DNA of 64,000 bases from Allobosea psychrotolerans (GCF_002917105.1 NZ_PQFZ01000001.1:186001-250000), one strand, 5' to 3'; positions 19,459-29,763 are shown, counted from the stretch's first letter. Numbers and translations: made by a program. Notes: generated from the sequence alone by a model not told the origin.

Positions 19459-20010
19459 GTGGCGCACGCGACCGATACGACATCGACCGAAACCACTCGC
19501 CGCGACTTCCTCATGCTAGCGACCGGCGCGGCCGGCGTCGTCAGCCTGGGCGCCGTCGTCGTGCCGCTGGTGAGCCAGCTCGCTCCCGACGCGCAGACGA
19601 TCGCCGCCGGCGCGCCGATGGATGTCGATCTCGCCCCGATCGCCGAAGGACAGGCGATCAAGCTGTTCTGGCGCGGCAAGCTGATCTTCGTGCGGCACCG
19701 CACCAAGAAGGAAATCGACGAGGCGCTGGCGGTCGATATCTCGACCTTGCGCGACCCGCAGACGGACCAGCAGCGCACCAAGCCGGGCCACGAGCCCTTC
19801 CTCATCGTCTATGGCAACTGCACCCATCTCGGCTGCGTGCCGCTGGGCAACTCGCCCGGCGACCCGAAGGGCGATTTCGACGGCTGGTTCTGCCCCTGCC
19901 ACGGCTCGCACTACGATTCCTCCGGCCGCATCCGCAAAGGCCCCGCGCCGCTCAACCTGCCGGTGCCTCCCTACGCGTTCAGCGCCGACACCAAGATCAG
20001 GATCGGCTGA
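19459..20010 (+). CDS. petA: Ubiquinol-cytochrome c reductase, Rieske iron-sulphur subunit
   Basis: 183 residues. The N terminus [15 protein letters not shown] has a twin-arginine motif followed by a hydrophobic anchor, as expected for Tat-exported Rieske proteins. The [2Fe-2S] ligands sit in CTHLGC (121-126) and CPCHGS (145-150). It transfers electrons from quinol to cytochrome c1 in complex III on the periplasmic face. It is the first gene of petABC; the spacing to petB is 86 bases. Confidence 0.97.
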   Translation: MAHATDTTSTETTRRDFLMLATGAAGVVSLGAVVVPLVSQLAPDAQTIAAGAPMDVDLAPIAEGQAIKLFWRGKLIFVRHRTKKEIDEALAVDISTLRDPQTDQQRTKPGHEPFLIVYGNCTHLGCVPLGNSPGDPKGDFDGWFCPCHGSHYDSSGRIRKGPAPLNLPVPPYAFSADTKIRIG

Positions 20011-20096
20011 ACCATGCCGGCTTCCTCTGGTTTCCTTGCGGGTCTTCCCTGCCCGACGCGCCTTCGCCAAGACGACACAGCCCCGAGGCATTCCTC

Positions 20097-21380
20097 ATGA
20101 GTGGTCATAGCTCCTACGTTCCGAAGTCGGGCATCGAACGCTGGCTGGATGTGCGCCTGCCGATCGTGCGGCTGATGCATGATTCGGCGGTGTCCTACCC
20201 GACGCCGCGGAACCTGAACTATTTCTGGACCTTCGGCGGCATCCTGACCTTCATGCTGGTGGCGCAGATCGTCACCGGCATCATCCTGGCGATGCACTAC
20301 ACGCCGCAGTCGACGCTGGCCTTCAACTCGGTCGAGCACATCATGCGCGACGTGAACTATGGCTGGCTGCTGCGCTACCTGCACGCCAACGGCGCCTCGA
20401 TGTTCTTCGTCGCCGTCTATGTCCACATCTTCCGCGGCCTCTATTACGGCTCCTACAAGGCGCCCCGCGAGGTGCTCTGGATTCTCGGCGTGGTCATCTT
20501 CCTGCTGATGATGGCGACCGCCTTCATGGGCTACGTTCTGCCCTGGGGCCAGATGTCGTTCTGGGGCGCGACCGTCATCACCAACCTGTTCTCGGCGCTG
20601 CCGGTCATCGGCGAGACGATCGTGACCTTCCTCTGGGGTGGTTATTCGGTCGACAATCCGACGCTGAACCGCTTCTTCTCGCTGCACTATCTGCTGCCGT
20701 TCATGATCTTCGGCGTGGTGATCCTGCACATCTGGGCGCTGCACGTCGTCGGGCAGAACAACCCGACCGGCGTCGAAGTGAAGAACGTCGCCAAGGACAC
20801 CGTGCCGTTCACGCCCTATGCGACGATCAAGGACATCTTCGCGATGGTGGTTTTCACCATCGTGTTCTCCTGGTTCGTCTTCTATCAGCCGAACTTCATG
20901 GGCCATGCCGACAACTATATCCCGGCCAACCCGGCGGTGACGCCGTCGCATATCGTGCCTGAATGGTACTTCCTGCCGTTCTACGCGATCCTGCGCGCCA
21001 TCCCCGACAAGCTCGGCGGCGTGGTCGCCATGGGCTCGGCCATCGTGGTGCTGGCCTTCCTGCCCTGGATCGATACCTCCAAGGTTCGCTCGATGTCCTA
21101 TCGGCCGATCGCGCGCCAGCTCTTCTGGGCCTTCGTGGCTGTCTGCATCGGTCTCGGCTATCTCGGCGCCATGCCGGCGGAGGGTGGCTATGTCACCGCC
21201 TCGCAGATCTTCACGGTGCTGTATTTCGGCTTCTTCGTCGCCCTGTTCATCATCGGCTTGTTCGAGCGGCCCCAGGCGCTGCCCAACTCGATCGCCGACT
21301 CCGTGCTGGACACGCTGAAGGGTGGCTCGGGAGCGCGCCTGGCCACCGCCACCGCTTCAGAACCGAACGCCAAGGGCTGA
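20097..21380 (+). CDS. petB: Ubiquinol-cytochrome c reductase, cytochrome b subunit
   Basis: 427 residues, the length of bacterial full-size cytochrome b. The haem-binding helices are seen in [25 protein letters not shown] and [17 protein letters not shown], and the Qo-site PEWY motif in [19 protein letters not shown]. The ATG at 20097 is the start; an open frame continues upstream through petA in a different frame and is not coding. Second gene of petABC, eight bases from petC. Confidence 0.97.
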   Translation: MSGHSSYVPKSGIERWLDVRLPIVRLMHDSAVSYPTPRNLNYFWTFGGILTFMLVAQIVTGIILAMHYTPQSTLAFNSVEHIMRDVNYGWLLRYLHANGASMFFVAVYVHIFRGLYYGSYKAPREVLWILGVVIFLLMMATAFMGYVLPWGQMSFWGATVITNLFSALPVIGETIVTFLWGGYSVDNPTLNRFFSLHYLLPFMIFGVVILHIWALHVVGQNNPTGVEVKNVAKDTVPFTPYATIKDIFAMVVFTIVFSWFVFYQPNFMGHADNYIPANPAVTPSHIVPEWYFLPFYAILRAIPDKLGGVVAMGSAIVVLAFLPWIDTSKVRSMSYRPIARQLFWAFVAVCIGLGYLGAMPAEGGYVTASQIFTVLYFGFFVALFIIGLFERPQALPNSIADSVLDTLKGGSGARLATATASEPNAKG

Positions 21381-21387
21381 CGAAACC

Positions 21388-22269
21388 ATGACGACCACTT
21401 CGTTTCGCCTGGCTCTCGCCGGCCTCGCCGCGGGCCTCTCGCTCTCCCTGACGGTCCCGCCGGCGCTTGCCGCCGAAGGGCGCGTCGAGCCGCCGGCGCA
21501 GAGCTGGTCCTTCTCCGGGCCCTTCGGCAAGTTCGACCGCGCCCAGCTGCAGCGCGGCTACAAGGTCTACAAGGAAGTCTGCTCGAGCTGCCACTCGGCA
21601 ACGCTGGTCCGCTTCCGCAATCTGGCGCAGCCGGGCGGTCCCGAGTTCTCCCGGGGGCAGGTCACGGCGCTGGCGGCGACCTTCCAGGTCAAGGACGGCC
21701 CCAACGATCAGGGCGAGATGTTCGACCGGCCAGGCCGGGCTGCGGACGCCTTCCCGTCGCCGTTTCCCAACGAGCAGGCGGCGCGCGCGGCCAATGGCGG
21801 CGCCTATCCGCTCGACTTCTCGGTTCTGGCCAAGGCGCGCACCTATGAGCGCGGCTTCCCGCGTTTCATCTTCGACATCTTCACCCAGTATCAGGAGCAG
21901 GGGCCGGACTATATCCACGCGCTCCTGACCGGCTACAAGGATGCGCCGCAGGGCTTTCCGCCGCTCCTGCCTGGCCAGAACTACAACGAGTACATGCCGG
22001 GCCATCTGATCGCGATGCCCAAGCCGATCTCTGATGGGCAGGTCGAGTATCCCAAGGGGGCCGACGGCAAGTCGCCGGTGCCTGAGACGGTCGATCAATA
22101 CGCCAAGGACATTGCGGCCTTCATGGTCTGGATGGCCGAGCCTCACCTCGAGGAGCGCAAGCGCATCGGCCTGTTCTGGATCAGCCTCATGGTGATCCTG
22201 GCAGGGCTGCTCTACTACACCAAGAAGAAGGTCTGGGCCCGCATGCCCGACGGCTCGCCGCTTCACTGA
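21388..22269 (+). CDS. petC: Ubiquinol-cytochrome c reductase, cytochrome c1
   Basis: 293 residues with a cleavable signal peptide ending near ALA-AEG (residue 29), one c-type haem site CSSCH (65-69), and a single C-terminal anchor (IGLFWISLMVILAGLLYY) followed by KKK. It passes electrons from the Rieske cluster to soluble or membrane cytochrome c. Last gene of petABC; a strong intrinsic terminator follows 19 bases after the stop. Confidence 0.97.
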   Translation: MTTTSFRLALAGLAAGLSLSLTVPPALAAEGRVEPPAQSWSFSGPFGKFDRAQLQRGYKVYKEVCSSCHSATLVRFRNLAQPGGPEFSRGQVTALAATFQVKDGPNDQGEMFDRPGRAADAFPSPFPNEQAARAANGGAYPLDFSVLAKARTYERGFPRFIFDIFTQYQEQGPDYIHALLTGYKDAPQGFPPLLPGQNYNEYMPGHLIAMPKPISDGQVEYPKGADGKSPVPETVDQYAKDIAAFMVWMAEPHLEERKRIGLFWISLMVILAGLLYYTKKKVWARMPDGSPLH

Positions 22270-22288
22270 GCGGGTCGTGACGATCAGG

Positions 22289-22314
22289 AAGGCCCCGGCG
22301 ACGGGGCCTTTTTT
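22289..22314 (+). terminator. Intrinsic terminator of petABC
   Basis: AAGGCCCCG (22289-22297), loop GCGA, CGGGGCCTT (22302-22310) and a continuing T run: a perfect nine-pair stem with U-tract, the clearest terminator in the window. Confidence 0.93.
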
Positions 22315-22439
22315 GTTACGGCGCGCTCTTTGCTCATTTTTGCGCAATGCTCTGGCTGCCCGGTTGTCGTCACAACCGTCATACAAAGCTGATCTGTCCT
22401 GCCCATGGATCTCTCCCGTCTGACATCGAGGAATCACGC

Positions 22440-23318
22440 ATGAGCGAAGCCGTTCTGGGAATCATCGGCGGATCGGGCATCTACGATCTGCCGGGTCTGA
22501 CCGATCTGCGTGAGGAGCGCATTGAAAGCCCCTGGGGCGAGCCTTCCGACGCCCTGCGGATCGGCCGCATCGGCAAAACCAAGATCGTCTTCCTGCCGCG
22601 CCATGGCCGCGGCCACGCGATCCCGCCCTCGGAGATCAACTACCGCGCCAATATCGACGTGCTGAAGCGCGCCGGCGTCACCGACCTCGTCTCGCTCTCG
22701 GCCTGCGGCTCCTACAAGTCGGAGCTTTATCCCGGCCTGTTCGTCCTGGTCGACCAGTTCGTCGACCGCACGTCGCGGCGTGAGAGCACCTTCTTCGGTA
22801 CGGGGTGCGCTGCCCATGTCTCCTTCTCGCATCCGGTCGGTCCGGTGCTGCAGGCCCGCATCGCCGAGGCCGCCACGGCCGAGGATCTCGCCTTCGTGCG
22901 CGGCGGCACGCTGGTGACGATGGAAGGGCCGCAATTCTCGACCTATGCCGAATCCCTGACCTATAAGGGCCTCGGCTATGACTTGATCGGCATGACCGCG
23001 ATGCCCGAGGCGAAGCTCGCTCGCGAGGCCGAGATCACCTATGCGACCGTGGCAATGGTCACGGATTTCGACTGCTGGCACCCCGAGCATTCCATCGTCG
23101 ACGTCGCCTCGGTGGTCGCGGTGCTGCACGGCAACGCCGAGAAGGCGCGCCGGCTGGTGGCGCGGCTGGCGCTGGATTTTCCGGCTGAGCGCGAGCCCTG
23201 TCCGGCCGGTTCGCACAACGCGCTCGACTACGCCATCATCACCGCGCCGGAGTATCGCGACCCGGCCTTGCTGGCGAAGCTCGATGCGGTGGCCGGGCGG
23301 GTGCTGAAGGCCGGCTAA
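22440..23318 (+). CDS. mtnP: S-methyl-5'-thioadenosine phosphorylase
   Basis: 292 residues. It splits methylthioadenosine with phosphate into adenine and methylthioribose-1-phosphate. [47 protein letters not shown] and [16 protein letters not shown] are family landmarks, the last carrying the base- and ribose-binding residues. The ATG at 22440 follows GAGGAATC, a fair ribosome site. It leads a same-strand set with apt, mtnA and a class II aldolase, so both products are handled by neighbours. Confidence 0.95.
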   Translation: MSEAVLGIIGGSGIYDLPGLTDLREERIESPWGEPSDALRIGRIGKTKIVFLPRHGRGHAIPPSEINYRANIDVLKRAGVTDLVSLSACGSYKSELYPGLFVLVDQFVDRTSRRESTFFGTGCAAHVSFSHPVGPVLQARIAEAATAEDLAFVRGGTLVTMEGPQFSTYAESLTYKGLGYDLIGMTAMPEAKLAREAEITYATVAMVTDFDCWHPEHSIVDVASVVAVLHGNAEKARRLVARLALDFPAEREPCPAGSHNALDYAIITAPEYRDPALLAKLDAVAGRVLKAG

Positions 23319-23392
23319 GCGGCGCGCTCTTGACGTCGAGCCTTCAAGGCCCGACCAAGGCGGCGCTGCCATTCCGTTCGAGACGGTCTTTC

Positions 23393-23920
23393 ATGAACCT
23401 CGCCGACACGATCCGCGCGATTCCGGACTACCCCAGGCCCGGTATCATTTTCCGCGACATCACCACGCTGCTGGGGGATGCGCGCGCTTTTCGCCGCGCC
23501 GTCGACGAGCTGGTCCAGCCTTTCGCCGGGCTGAAGATCGCCAAGATCGCAGGCATCGAAGCGCGCGGCTTCATTCTCGGCGGGGCGGTGGCGCACCAGC
23601 TCTCTGCCGGCTTCATCCCCGTGCGCAAGAAGGGGAAGCTGCCGCATGAGACGGTCAGCGTGACCTATCAGCTCGAATACGGGACCGACGAGATCGAGGT
23701 GCACAAGGATGCGGTCAAACGCGGCGAGCGCGTGCTGCTGGTCGACGATCTGATTGCGACCGGCGGCACGGCGGAGGGGGCGGTCAGCCTGCTCTCCAGC
23801 TTGGGCGCCGAGGTCGTGGCCGCCTGCTTCATCGTCGACCTTCCGGATCTGGGCGGGGCCGACAAGGTCAGGCGGCTCGGCGTGCCGGTGCGCACGCTGG
23901 TCTCCTTCTCCGGACATTGA
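23393..23920 (+). CDS. apt: Adenine phosphoribosyltransferase
   Basis: 175 residues. It converts adenine and PRPP to AMP. The PRPP motif is [36 protein letters not shown] and [14 protein letters not shown] are typical of Apt. ATG 23393 is chosen because the domain opens right there ([21 protein letters not shown]). Placed between mtnP and mtnA, it probably recycles the adenine released by MtnP; mtnA begins four bases after its stop. Confidence 0.95.
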   Translation: MNLADTIRAIPDYPRPGIIFRDITTLLGDARAFRRAVDELVQPFAGLKIAKIAGIEARGFILGGAVAHQLSAGFIPVRKKGKLPHETVSVTYQLEYGTDEIEVHKDAVKRGERVLLVDDLIATGGTAEGAVSLLSSLGAEVVAACFIVDLPDLGGADKVRRLGVPVRTLVSFSGH

Positions 23921-23924
23921 GCCC

Positions 23925-25031
23925 ATGAAGATCCACGGCCAGCCCTATCGCACGATCTGGCTCGCGCAGGATGGCTGGCGTGTCTGCGTCATCGACCAGA
24001 CCAGGCTGCCCTTCCGCTTCGAGACGGTGACGCTGGGCTCCGTCGAGCAGGCGGCCGACGCGATCGCAACGATGATCGTGCGGGGCGCACCACTGATCGG
24101 GGCGACGGCGGCCTATGGCGTGGCGCTGGCGATGCGGAGCGATCCGTCCGATGCCGCATTGGAGGCTGTGATGGCGCTGCTGGGCGCGACACGACCGACC
24201 GCCGTCAATCTGCACTGGGCCTTGAACCGCATGCGCGTCCGGCTCGTGGGCCTGAAGCCCCGGGTGCGTGCCCAGGCCGCGTACACCGAAGCCGCCCTGC
24301 TTTGCGACGAGGACGTCGCGCTCTGCCGGGCGATCGGCGATCACGGCCTGCCGCTGATCCGCGAGATCGCGTCGCGCAAGCCTGCCGGCGGGCCGATCAA
24401 CATCCTGACCCATTGCAATGCCGGCTGGCTCGCCACTGTCGATTGGGGCACGGCGCTGGCGCCGATCTACCGCGCTCATGATGCCGGCCTGCCTGTCCAT
24501 GTCTGGGTCGATGAGACGCGCCCGCGCAACCAGGGAGCGGCGTTGACGGCCTATGAACTCGGTGCCCATGGCGTGCCCCATAGCGTGATCGTCGACAATG
24601 CCGGCGGCCATCTGATGCAGCGCGGCCAGGTCGACATGGTCATCGTCGGCACCGACCGCACGACCGCGACCGGCGATGTCGCCAACAAGATCGGTACCTA
24701 TCTCAAGGCGCTCGCCGCGCATGACAATGGCGTGCCCTTCTATGTGGCGCTGCCTTCGCCGACGATCGACTGGAGCCTGCGCGACGGCTTCAGCATTCCG
24801 ATCGAGGAGCGCGCGGCGCGCGAGGTCACGCACCTCTCGGGCCTGAATGAAGATGGCGAGGTCGCTTCGTTCCGCGTCGCTGCGCCCGGCAGCCCAGCGG
24901 TGAATCCCGCCTTCGACGTCACGCCGGCCCGGCTCGTGACCGCGTTGATCACCGAGCGCGGCGTCGCCCCGGCCACGGCCGAGGGGCTGGCCGCTCTCTT
25001 CCCCGACCTCGCGCGCGGAGCCGCAGCATGA
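23925..25031 (+). CDS. mtnA: S-methyl-5-thioribose-1-phosphate isomerase
   Basis: 368 residues, an aldose-ketose isomerase related to eIF2B, turning methylthioribose-1-phosphate into methylthioribulose-1-phosphate. Visible landmarks are [29 protein letters not shown] (catalytic Cys), [17 protein letters not shown] and [19 protein letters not shown] (catalytic Asp). It begins four bases after apt and overlaps the next gene by four bases, so the set is an operon. Confidence 0.95.
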   Translation: MKIHGQPYRTIWLAQDGWRVCVIDQTRLPFRFETVTLGSVEQAADAIATMIVRGAPLIGATAAYGVALAMRSDPSDAALEAVMALLGATRPTAVNLHWALNRMRVRLVGLKPRVRAQAAYTEAALLCDEDVALCRAIGDHGLPLIREIASRKPAGGPINILTHCNAGWLATVDWGTALAPIYRAHDAGLPVHVWVDETRPRNQGAALTAYELGAHGVPHSVIVDNAGGHLMQRGQVDMVIVGTDRTTATGDVANKIGTYLKALAAHDNGVPFYVALPSPTIDWSLRDGFSIPIEERAAREVTHLSGLNEDGEVASFRVAAPGSPAVNPAFDVTPARLVTALITERGVAPATAEGLAALFPDLARGAAA

Positions 25032-25672
25032 ATGAGGCAGCTCTGCGCTCGCAGATCGTCGCGGTCGCCCAGGCGATCGACAAGGCCGGTTTCTGCCCGT
25101 CGAAATCCGGCAATGTTTCGGCTCGCTTCGGGGATGGCTTGCTGATCACGCCGTCAGGTCTGCCCTATGCCCAGACGGCGCCTGACGACCTGATCCATCT
25201 CTCGCTGGAGGGAGTTGTTGTCGGCGGGGCGCGCAAGCCCTCTTCGGAATGGCCGTTCCATGTCGAGATCTACAAGGCGCGGCCGGATGCGCAGGCGATC
25301 GTGCACACGCACTCGCCGCGCGCGACCGCGCTCTCCTGCACGCGGCGCGGCATCCCGGCATTCCACTACATGATCGCGCTTTGCGGTGGGGTGGATGTCC
25401 GCTGCGCGCCTTACGCAACCTTCGGTACGCCGGAGCTGGCGGCAAACGCGGTCAGAGCTCTGGAAGGTCGCAAGGCGGTCCTGCTCGCCAATCACGGCGT
25501 CATCGCGCTGGGCGGCTCGCTTGCCGGCGCGCATCAGATCGTGGCCGAGGTCGAGAACCTTGCCGGACAGTATCTCGACATCCTGGCGGCGGGGCTGGAG
25601 CCGGCGATCCTCGACGACACGGAGATGGCGCGGGTGAGCGCGAAATTCACGGGCTACGGCAAGGTCGGCTGA
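25028..25672 (+). CDS. Class II aldolase/adducin family protein, probable methylthioribulose-1-phosphate aldolase
   Basis: 214 residues. [17 protein letters not shown] (acidic catalytic residue), the HTHS zinc pair and LLANHG with the third His are all present, so the zinc aldolase site looks intact. The ATG overlaps the mtnA stop. In the DHAP shunt an aldolase of this family (Ald2) cleaves methylthioribulose-1-phosphate to dihydroxyacetone phosphate and methylthioacetaldehyde. Context favours that. The alternative, a MtnB dehydratase of the same superfamily, would need mtnC/mtnD partners that are not nearby. A fuculose-type aldolase is a further possibility. Confidence 0.8.
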   Translation: MNEAALRSQIVAVAQAIDKAGFCPSKSGNVSARFGDGLLITPSGLPYAQTAPDDLIHLSLEGVVVGGARKPSSEWPFHVEIYKARPDAQAIVHTHSPRATALSCTRRGIPAFHYMIALCGGVDVRCAPYATFGTPELAANAVRALEGRKAVLLANHGVIALGGSLAGAHQIVAEVENLAGQYLDILAAGLEPAILDDTEMARVSAKFTGYGKVG

Positions 25673-25725
25673 TCCGACGAATGCATCTTACTGCTTGTTA
25701 AGGCCTCTCGCCTAATGACTGGGGG

Positions 25726-27033
25726 ATGAAGCTCTCGCGCTATCTGTACGATTCGCTCGACATGCTCGGCATTGCCGCTTGCGAGTACGATGAATGCATG
25801 AACGCTATGGGCTGGAACAGCACCTTCCTGCAATTCTTCCCCGAGGATGATGGCGAGATCTTCGTCGGGGAGTCCTATCGCGACAATCTGCGGCGGTTTT
25901 ATAGCGGCCGCCTGTCGCCCGAAGAGATGCCGGAGATCGAGCGCTACATCGCGGAGGGCGTCGCTCGCCACGAGAACCAGACGCAGCCGTTCGAGTTCAA
26001 GCATCATGGCCGCCGCCTGCGCGCCTCTTCGCTGCGCGCGCCCGATGGCGGCCGCGTGCGCTTGTGGCAGTGGCTGGACAACGAGCGCCACGCCGGCAGC
26101 TCGCCGGCATTCGCGCTGCCGATCATCGACGCGCTGCCCTTCATTCCCGATGGCGCCACGATTCTGGACGCGTCGGATCGCATCATCGCGGCCAATGATG
26201 CCTTCGCCCGGCTCTACGATCTGCCGCGCGGCCACACCGTCGTCGGCCGTACGCTGGACGAGATCATCGCCTGGTGCTGGCGCGATGCCTCGCCGGCCGG
26301 CGCCTGGCGCGCCGCCATCCGTAACGGCCTGCGCTATGATGGTGCGCCTTTCGAGATCGAATTGCCGGGGCAGCGCTGGCTCAGGGTGATCGCGCGGCAC
26401 AGCGCCGACGGCGTCGGTTTCTTCACCCATGCCGACATCACTTCCGCAAAACGCCAGCAGATGGAGCTGCTGGAGGCGCAGGAGGCCCTGCGCCAGGCCA
26501 ATGCGGCGCTGGCGGAGCTTGCCGAGACGGATGGGCTGACCGGCCTTGCCAACCGCCGCCGCTTCGTAACCGGCCTTGCAGAGGCCGTTGCGCTGGCGCA
26601 GCCGCTTGCGCTGATGATGATCGATGTCGATCATTTCAAGACGATCAACGACCGCTTCGGCCATCTGGTGGGCGATGCCTGCCTCAAGGCCATCGCCGAT
26701 GTCGTGGCTAGGCAGGTCTCGTCGGCCACGGCGCTCGTCGCGCGGATCGGAGGCGAGGAGTTCGGCATCCTGTTCGGTGGCATGCGGATCGAGGCGGCCT
26801 ATCAGATCGCAGTTGCCATCCGCACCGCCCTGGCGCGGGCGCCATGGCGAGCGTTGCACCCGAATCTGGCTGATGTAACCGTGTCGATCGGACTTTGCGC
26901 CGATGAAGGCCCGCTGGATGGTACGCGCCTCCATGCCTGCGCCGACGAGGCCCTCTATGCGGCCAAGCGCAACGGCCGCGATCGCATCGAGATCCTGGAT
27001 CTGCCGCAGATGCCGCTGCAGATCGCGGGCTGA
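25726..27033 (+). CDS. Diguanylate cyclase with PAS-like sensory region
   Basis: 435 residues. Two PAS-like segments fill about residues 1-235 (the second contains ILDASDRIIAANDAFARLYDLPRG), followed by a coiled-coil linker (QMELLEAQEALRQANAALAEL) and a C-terminal GGDEF domain. The active-site loop reads RIGGEEFGI, an active-type GGEEF, with DGLTGLANRRRF at the domain start. It should make cyclic di-GMP in the cytoplasm in response to an unknown cue. Its stop adjoins the convergent MaoC gene with no gap. No RxxD inhibitory site was noticed. Confidence 0.92.
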   Translation: MKLSRYLYDSLDMLGIAACEYDECMNAMGWNSTFLQFFPEDDGEIFVGESYRDNLRRFYSGRLSPEEMPEIERYIAEGVARHENQTQPFEFKHHGRRLRASSLRAPDGGRVRLWQWLDNERHAGSSPAFALPIIDALPFIPDGATILDASDRIIAANDAFARLYDLPRGHTVVGRTLDEIIAWCWRDASPAGAWRAAIRNGLRYDGAPFEIELPGQRWLRVIARHSADGVGFFTHADITSAKRQQMELLEAQEALRQANAALAELAETDGLTGLANRRRFVTGLAEAVALAQPLALMMIDVDHFKTINDRFGHLVGDACLKAIADVVARQVSSATALVARIGGEEFGILFGGMRIEAAYQIAVAIRTALARAPWRALHPNLADVTVSIGLCADEGPLDGTRLHACADEALYAAKRNGRDRIEILDLPQMPLQIAG

Positions 27034-28044
27034 TCAGGAGCGGCGCTCCACGAAGGCGCAGCCGTCGAAGCTGAAGACCTCTTCGCCATGCTGATTCACC
27101 CCGGTGTTGTGGTGGAAGAACAGCCCCCATTGCGGGCGCGAGGCGCTGGCGCGCTTGTCGGTCACCGCCGAGTGATAGGTGATGCGGTCACCGACGAAGA
27201 CCGGCCTCGACCAGCGCAGATTGCTGAAGCCGGGCGAGGGGCCCAGGCGTGGCGCCGTCTCGGGCAGGCTGGCTGCGACCTGGCGCTTGCGATGGGCGAC
27301 CATCGCCGCCATCCAGACCGAGCCGGTATGCCAGCCTGAGGCGGCAAGGCGCCCGAAGGAGCTCTTGGCGGCCGCCTCCGCATCCATGTGGAAAGGCTGC
27401 GGATCGAAGGAGCGGGCGAAACCGATGATCTCTTCATCCGTGAACAGGAAGCTGCCGAGCTCATGGCTGCTGCCGATCTCCAGCTCCTCGAAGAAACGCG
27501 CCGGCTCGATCTCCGCGCGCGGTGCTTCGAGCGAGCTCTCTACGGTCGGGCGGACATAATGCGACGAATGCGCCAGCCAGTTGCCGGGATAGGGGGCGAT
27601 GGAGGAGCCGCGACGGCCGAACATGATCCAGTTGGTCTGTTCGAGCACGGGTTCGTCGCGCTGGTTCAGGAGCTCGAAGCGGAAGCGCACCAGCCCCATC
27701 TCCGGCCGTGAGCGCGAAGCCTTGCTTTCGAGCACGGTGCGGCGCGCGCTCAATCGATCGCCCGGCTTGACCGGCCGTAGCCATTTGACCTCGTCGATGC
27801 CAGGTGCGCCCATCGCGGTCGAGTCGAGCAGGACATTTTCCGCGATCAGCCGCATCAACAGCGAACAGCTGTGCCAGCCCGAGGCGATCAGGGTCCCGAC
27901 GAAGCTCTGCTTGGCGGCGATCGGGTCGGTGTGGAAGTCCTGCGCGTCATAGCGTGAGGCATAGGCGATGATGTCGGATTGCGAGATGCCGATACTGCCG
28001 GCCTGCGCCGTCTCGCCCGCAATGAAATCCTCGAAACAGATCAT
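27034..28044 (-). CDS. MaoC-family dehydratase with two hot-dog domains
   Basis: 336 residues forming two similar halves: CFEDFIAGET ... SDIIAYASRYDAQDFHTDP ... FVGTLIASGWHS in the first, and FFEELEIGSS ... DEEIIGFARSFDPQPFHMD ... FGRLAASGWHTGS in the second. Both halves keep the D-x-x-x-x-H dehydratase motif (DAQDFH and DPQPFH). MaoC proteins hydrate enoyl-CoA or related thioesters; the substrate is unknown. The ATG at 28044 starts directly at the domain; a longer frame to 28149 lacks homology. Confidence 0.88.
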   Translation of the reverse strand: MICFEDFIAGETAQAGSIGISQSDIIAYASRYDAQDFHTDPIAAKQSFVGTLIASGWHSCSLLMRLIAENVLLDSTAMGAPGIDEVKWLRPVKPGDRLSARRTVLESKASRSRPEMGLVRFRFELLNQRDEPVLEQTNWIMFGRRGSSIAPYPGNWLAHSSHYVRPTVESSLEAPRAEIEPARFFEELEIGSSHELGSFLFTDEEIIGFARSFDPQPFHMDAEAAAKSSFGRLAASGWHTGSVWMAAMVAHRKRQVAASLPETAPRLGPSPGFSNLRWSRPVFVGDRITYHSAVTDKRASASRPQWGLFFHHNTGVNQHGEEVFSFDGCAFVERRS

Positions 28045-28145
28045 GAAGCGCACCCTCGGCTTGCAATGCGCCGAGGGTGTATCACGCCGAAACGGGGGTG
28101 GAAGGCCTGTCCGTGCAAATGCCGCGTGCAGGCTGCGCCGGCCGC

Positions 28146-28319
28146 TCACAGATGCCGAGGCTGATGCTTTGTATCGGTTGCGTCGTCCCTGCGTCCGGTG
28201 ACAAGCCAGATGATCAGCCCAAATGCCACGCCCAGGCCAAGAACCAGCTCATTGGAGACTATTGCCAGGATGCCGGCAAAGCCGCTTGCGGTTTCGAACA
28301 CGGTCTCGAGAGTGTCCAT
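28146..28319 (-). CDS. Small single-span membrane protein, 57 residues
   Basis: ATG 28319 is preceded by GGGAGG at an ideal distance. The peptide has an acidic start (MDTLETVFETASG), one hydrophobic segment (ELVLGLGVAFGLIIWLVTG) and a charged tail RRDDATDTKH. I do not recognise the family. It lies between ychF and the MaoC gene on the same strand and may be translated from either transcript. Confidence 0.55.
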   Translation of the reverse strand: MDTLETVFETASGFAGILAIVSNELVLGLGVAFGLIIWLVTGRRDDATDTKHQPRHL

Positions 28320-28442
28320 CGGAACCTCCCTTGCTGCGTTCATGAGATATCTGCCTGACGAAGAGGCAATTCAACTTACAGTTTCGTCATCTTTCATGAG
28401 CGCGGCGCATAGCTGCCCCGCCCGACGCTCCGGAAAGCCGAC

Positions 28443-29540
28443 TCAGTTGGCGAAACGGAAATGCAGCACGTCGCCGTCGGCGACGACATAGTCCTTGCCT
28501 TCGAGCCGGAACTTGCCGGCCTCACGCGCGCCGGCCTCGCCCTTGTTGGCGATGTAGTCGGAATAGGCGATCGTCTCGGCGCGGATATACCCCTTCTCGA
28601 AATCGCTATGGATCACGCCGGCGGCGGCCGGCCCCTTGGTGCCCTTTTCAATCGTCCAGGCGCGGGCTTCCTTCGGGCCGACGGTGAAATAGGTCACGAG
28701 GTCGAGCAGGGTGTAGCCGGCGCGGATGACGCGGTTGAGGCCAGGTTCCTCCAGGCCTACCGCCTCCAGATAGTCCCTCTGGTCGGCCGCCGGCAGGACG
28801 GCGATCTCACTCTCGATCTTGGCGGATACGACGACGGCGACCGCGCCTTCCTCGGCCGCGCGCAGCTTCACCGCTTCCGAGAAGGCGTTGCCTTTGTCGG
28901 CGCTGGCTTCCTCGACATTGCAGACATAGAGCACGGGCTTCGACGACAGCAGGCCGAGCGTCTCGAACATCTTGCGCTCGTCGGCAGCGACCTGCACCAA
29001 TCGTGCAGGCTTGCCCTCCCGCAGCAGCACGAGGCAGCGATTCATCAGATCGGCCAGCTCCTTGGCCTCCTTGTCGCCGGCCTTGGCCTTCTTCTCCAGC
29101 GGCAGCACGCGCTTCTCGAGGCTTTCGAGATCGGCGAGCATCAATTCGGTCTCGATGATCTCGATGTCGTTGATCGGTGCGACCTTGCCCTCGACATGGG
29201 TGATGTCGCCATCCTCGAAGCAGCGCACGACATGGGCAACGGCATCGCACTCGCGGATATTGGCGAGGAACTGGTTGCCGAGCCCTTCGCCCTTCGAGGC
29301 GCCGCGCACGAGGCCGGCGATGTCGACGAAGGTCAGCCGCGTCGGGATGATCTCCTTCGAGCCCGCAATGGCGGCGAGCTGCTCAAGCCGATCGTCAGGC
29401 ACGGCGACGTCGCCGACATTGGGCTCGATCGTGCAGAAGGGATAGTTCGCGGCTTGTGCCGCCGCCGTCTGCGTCAGCGCGTTGAACAGGGTCGACTTGC
29501 CGACATTCGGCAGGCCGACGATACCGCATTTGAAACCCAT
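28443..29540 (-). CDS. ychF: Redox-regulated ATPase/GTPase YchF
   Basis: 365 residues. An Obg-family P-loop protein that prefers ATP and is linked to ribosome function and oxidative stress. GLPNVGKSTLFNALT is the P-loop, TFVDIAGLVRGASKGEGLGNQFLANIRE the switch region, and a coiled coil and a TGS-like C-terminal domain (VTYFTVGPKEARAWTIEKG) follow. ATG 29540 is at the usual MGFKCGIVGLPN start. It is often downstream of pth, but here a plus-strand gene and a repeat separate them. Confidence 0.96.
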   Translation of the reverse strand: MGFKCGIVGLPNVGKSTLFNALTQTAAAQAANYPFCTIEPNVGDVAVPDDRLEQLAAIAGSKEIIPTRLTFVDIAGLVRGASKGEGLGNQFLANIRECDAVAHVVRCFEDGDITHVEGKVAPINDIEIIETELMLADLESLEKRVLPLEKKAKAGDKEAKELADLMNRCLVLLREGKPARLVQVAADERKMFETLGLLSSKPVLYVCNVEEASADKGNAFSEAVKLRAAEEGAVAVVVSAKIESEIAVLPAADQRDYLEAVGLEEPGLNRVIRAGYTLLDLVTYFTVGPKEARAWTIEKGTKGPAAAGVIHSDFEKGYIRAETIAYSDYIANKGEAGAREAGKFRLEGKDYVVADGDVLHFRFAN

Positions 29541-29655
29541 GATGGCTGGTCCGTTGCGTCGCCGCCAATATCGCGGTCGCGCTGATGCTCTCGTGAATGG
29601 TTCGCGCCTTATTGGGGGCGAGGCGCGATAAACACAAGATGCCGCGCTGCAATAG

Positions 29656-29763
29656 GCTTGAGCAATTTCCGATCCAGTTGGATCGTTCAACAGCTCTAGC
29701 TCTTTGTTTTGACGCGTTTTCTTCACGCGAACCGGTGTCCGCTTCGCTCGAAAACGCTCTCAG
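29656..29763. repeat. Dispersed repeat with TTCTTCACGCGAACCGG core, copy 1
   Basis: The core at 29700-29761 (CTCTTTGTTTTGACGCG, then TTCTTCACGCGAACCGG, then CTTCGCTCGAAAACGCTCT) matches 43321-43382 in nearly every position; repeats of this type are common in Hyphomicrobiales. The left part also has GATCCAGTTGGATC, a short palindrome. It occupies most of the 324-base gap between ychF and the exported protein gene. Confidence 0.75.

Noticed and set aside
19341..20096. Open plus-strand frame continuous with petB, overlapping petA
   Set aside because: petA is in another frame with intact Rieske motifs; the upstream codons have no homology and petB begins at ATG 20097.
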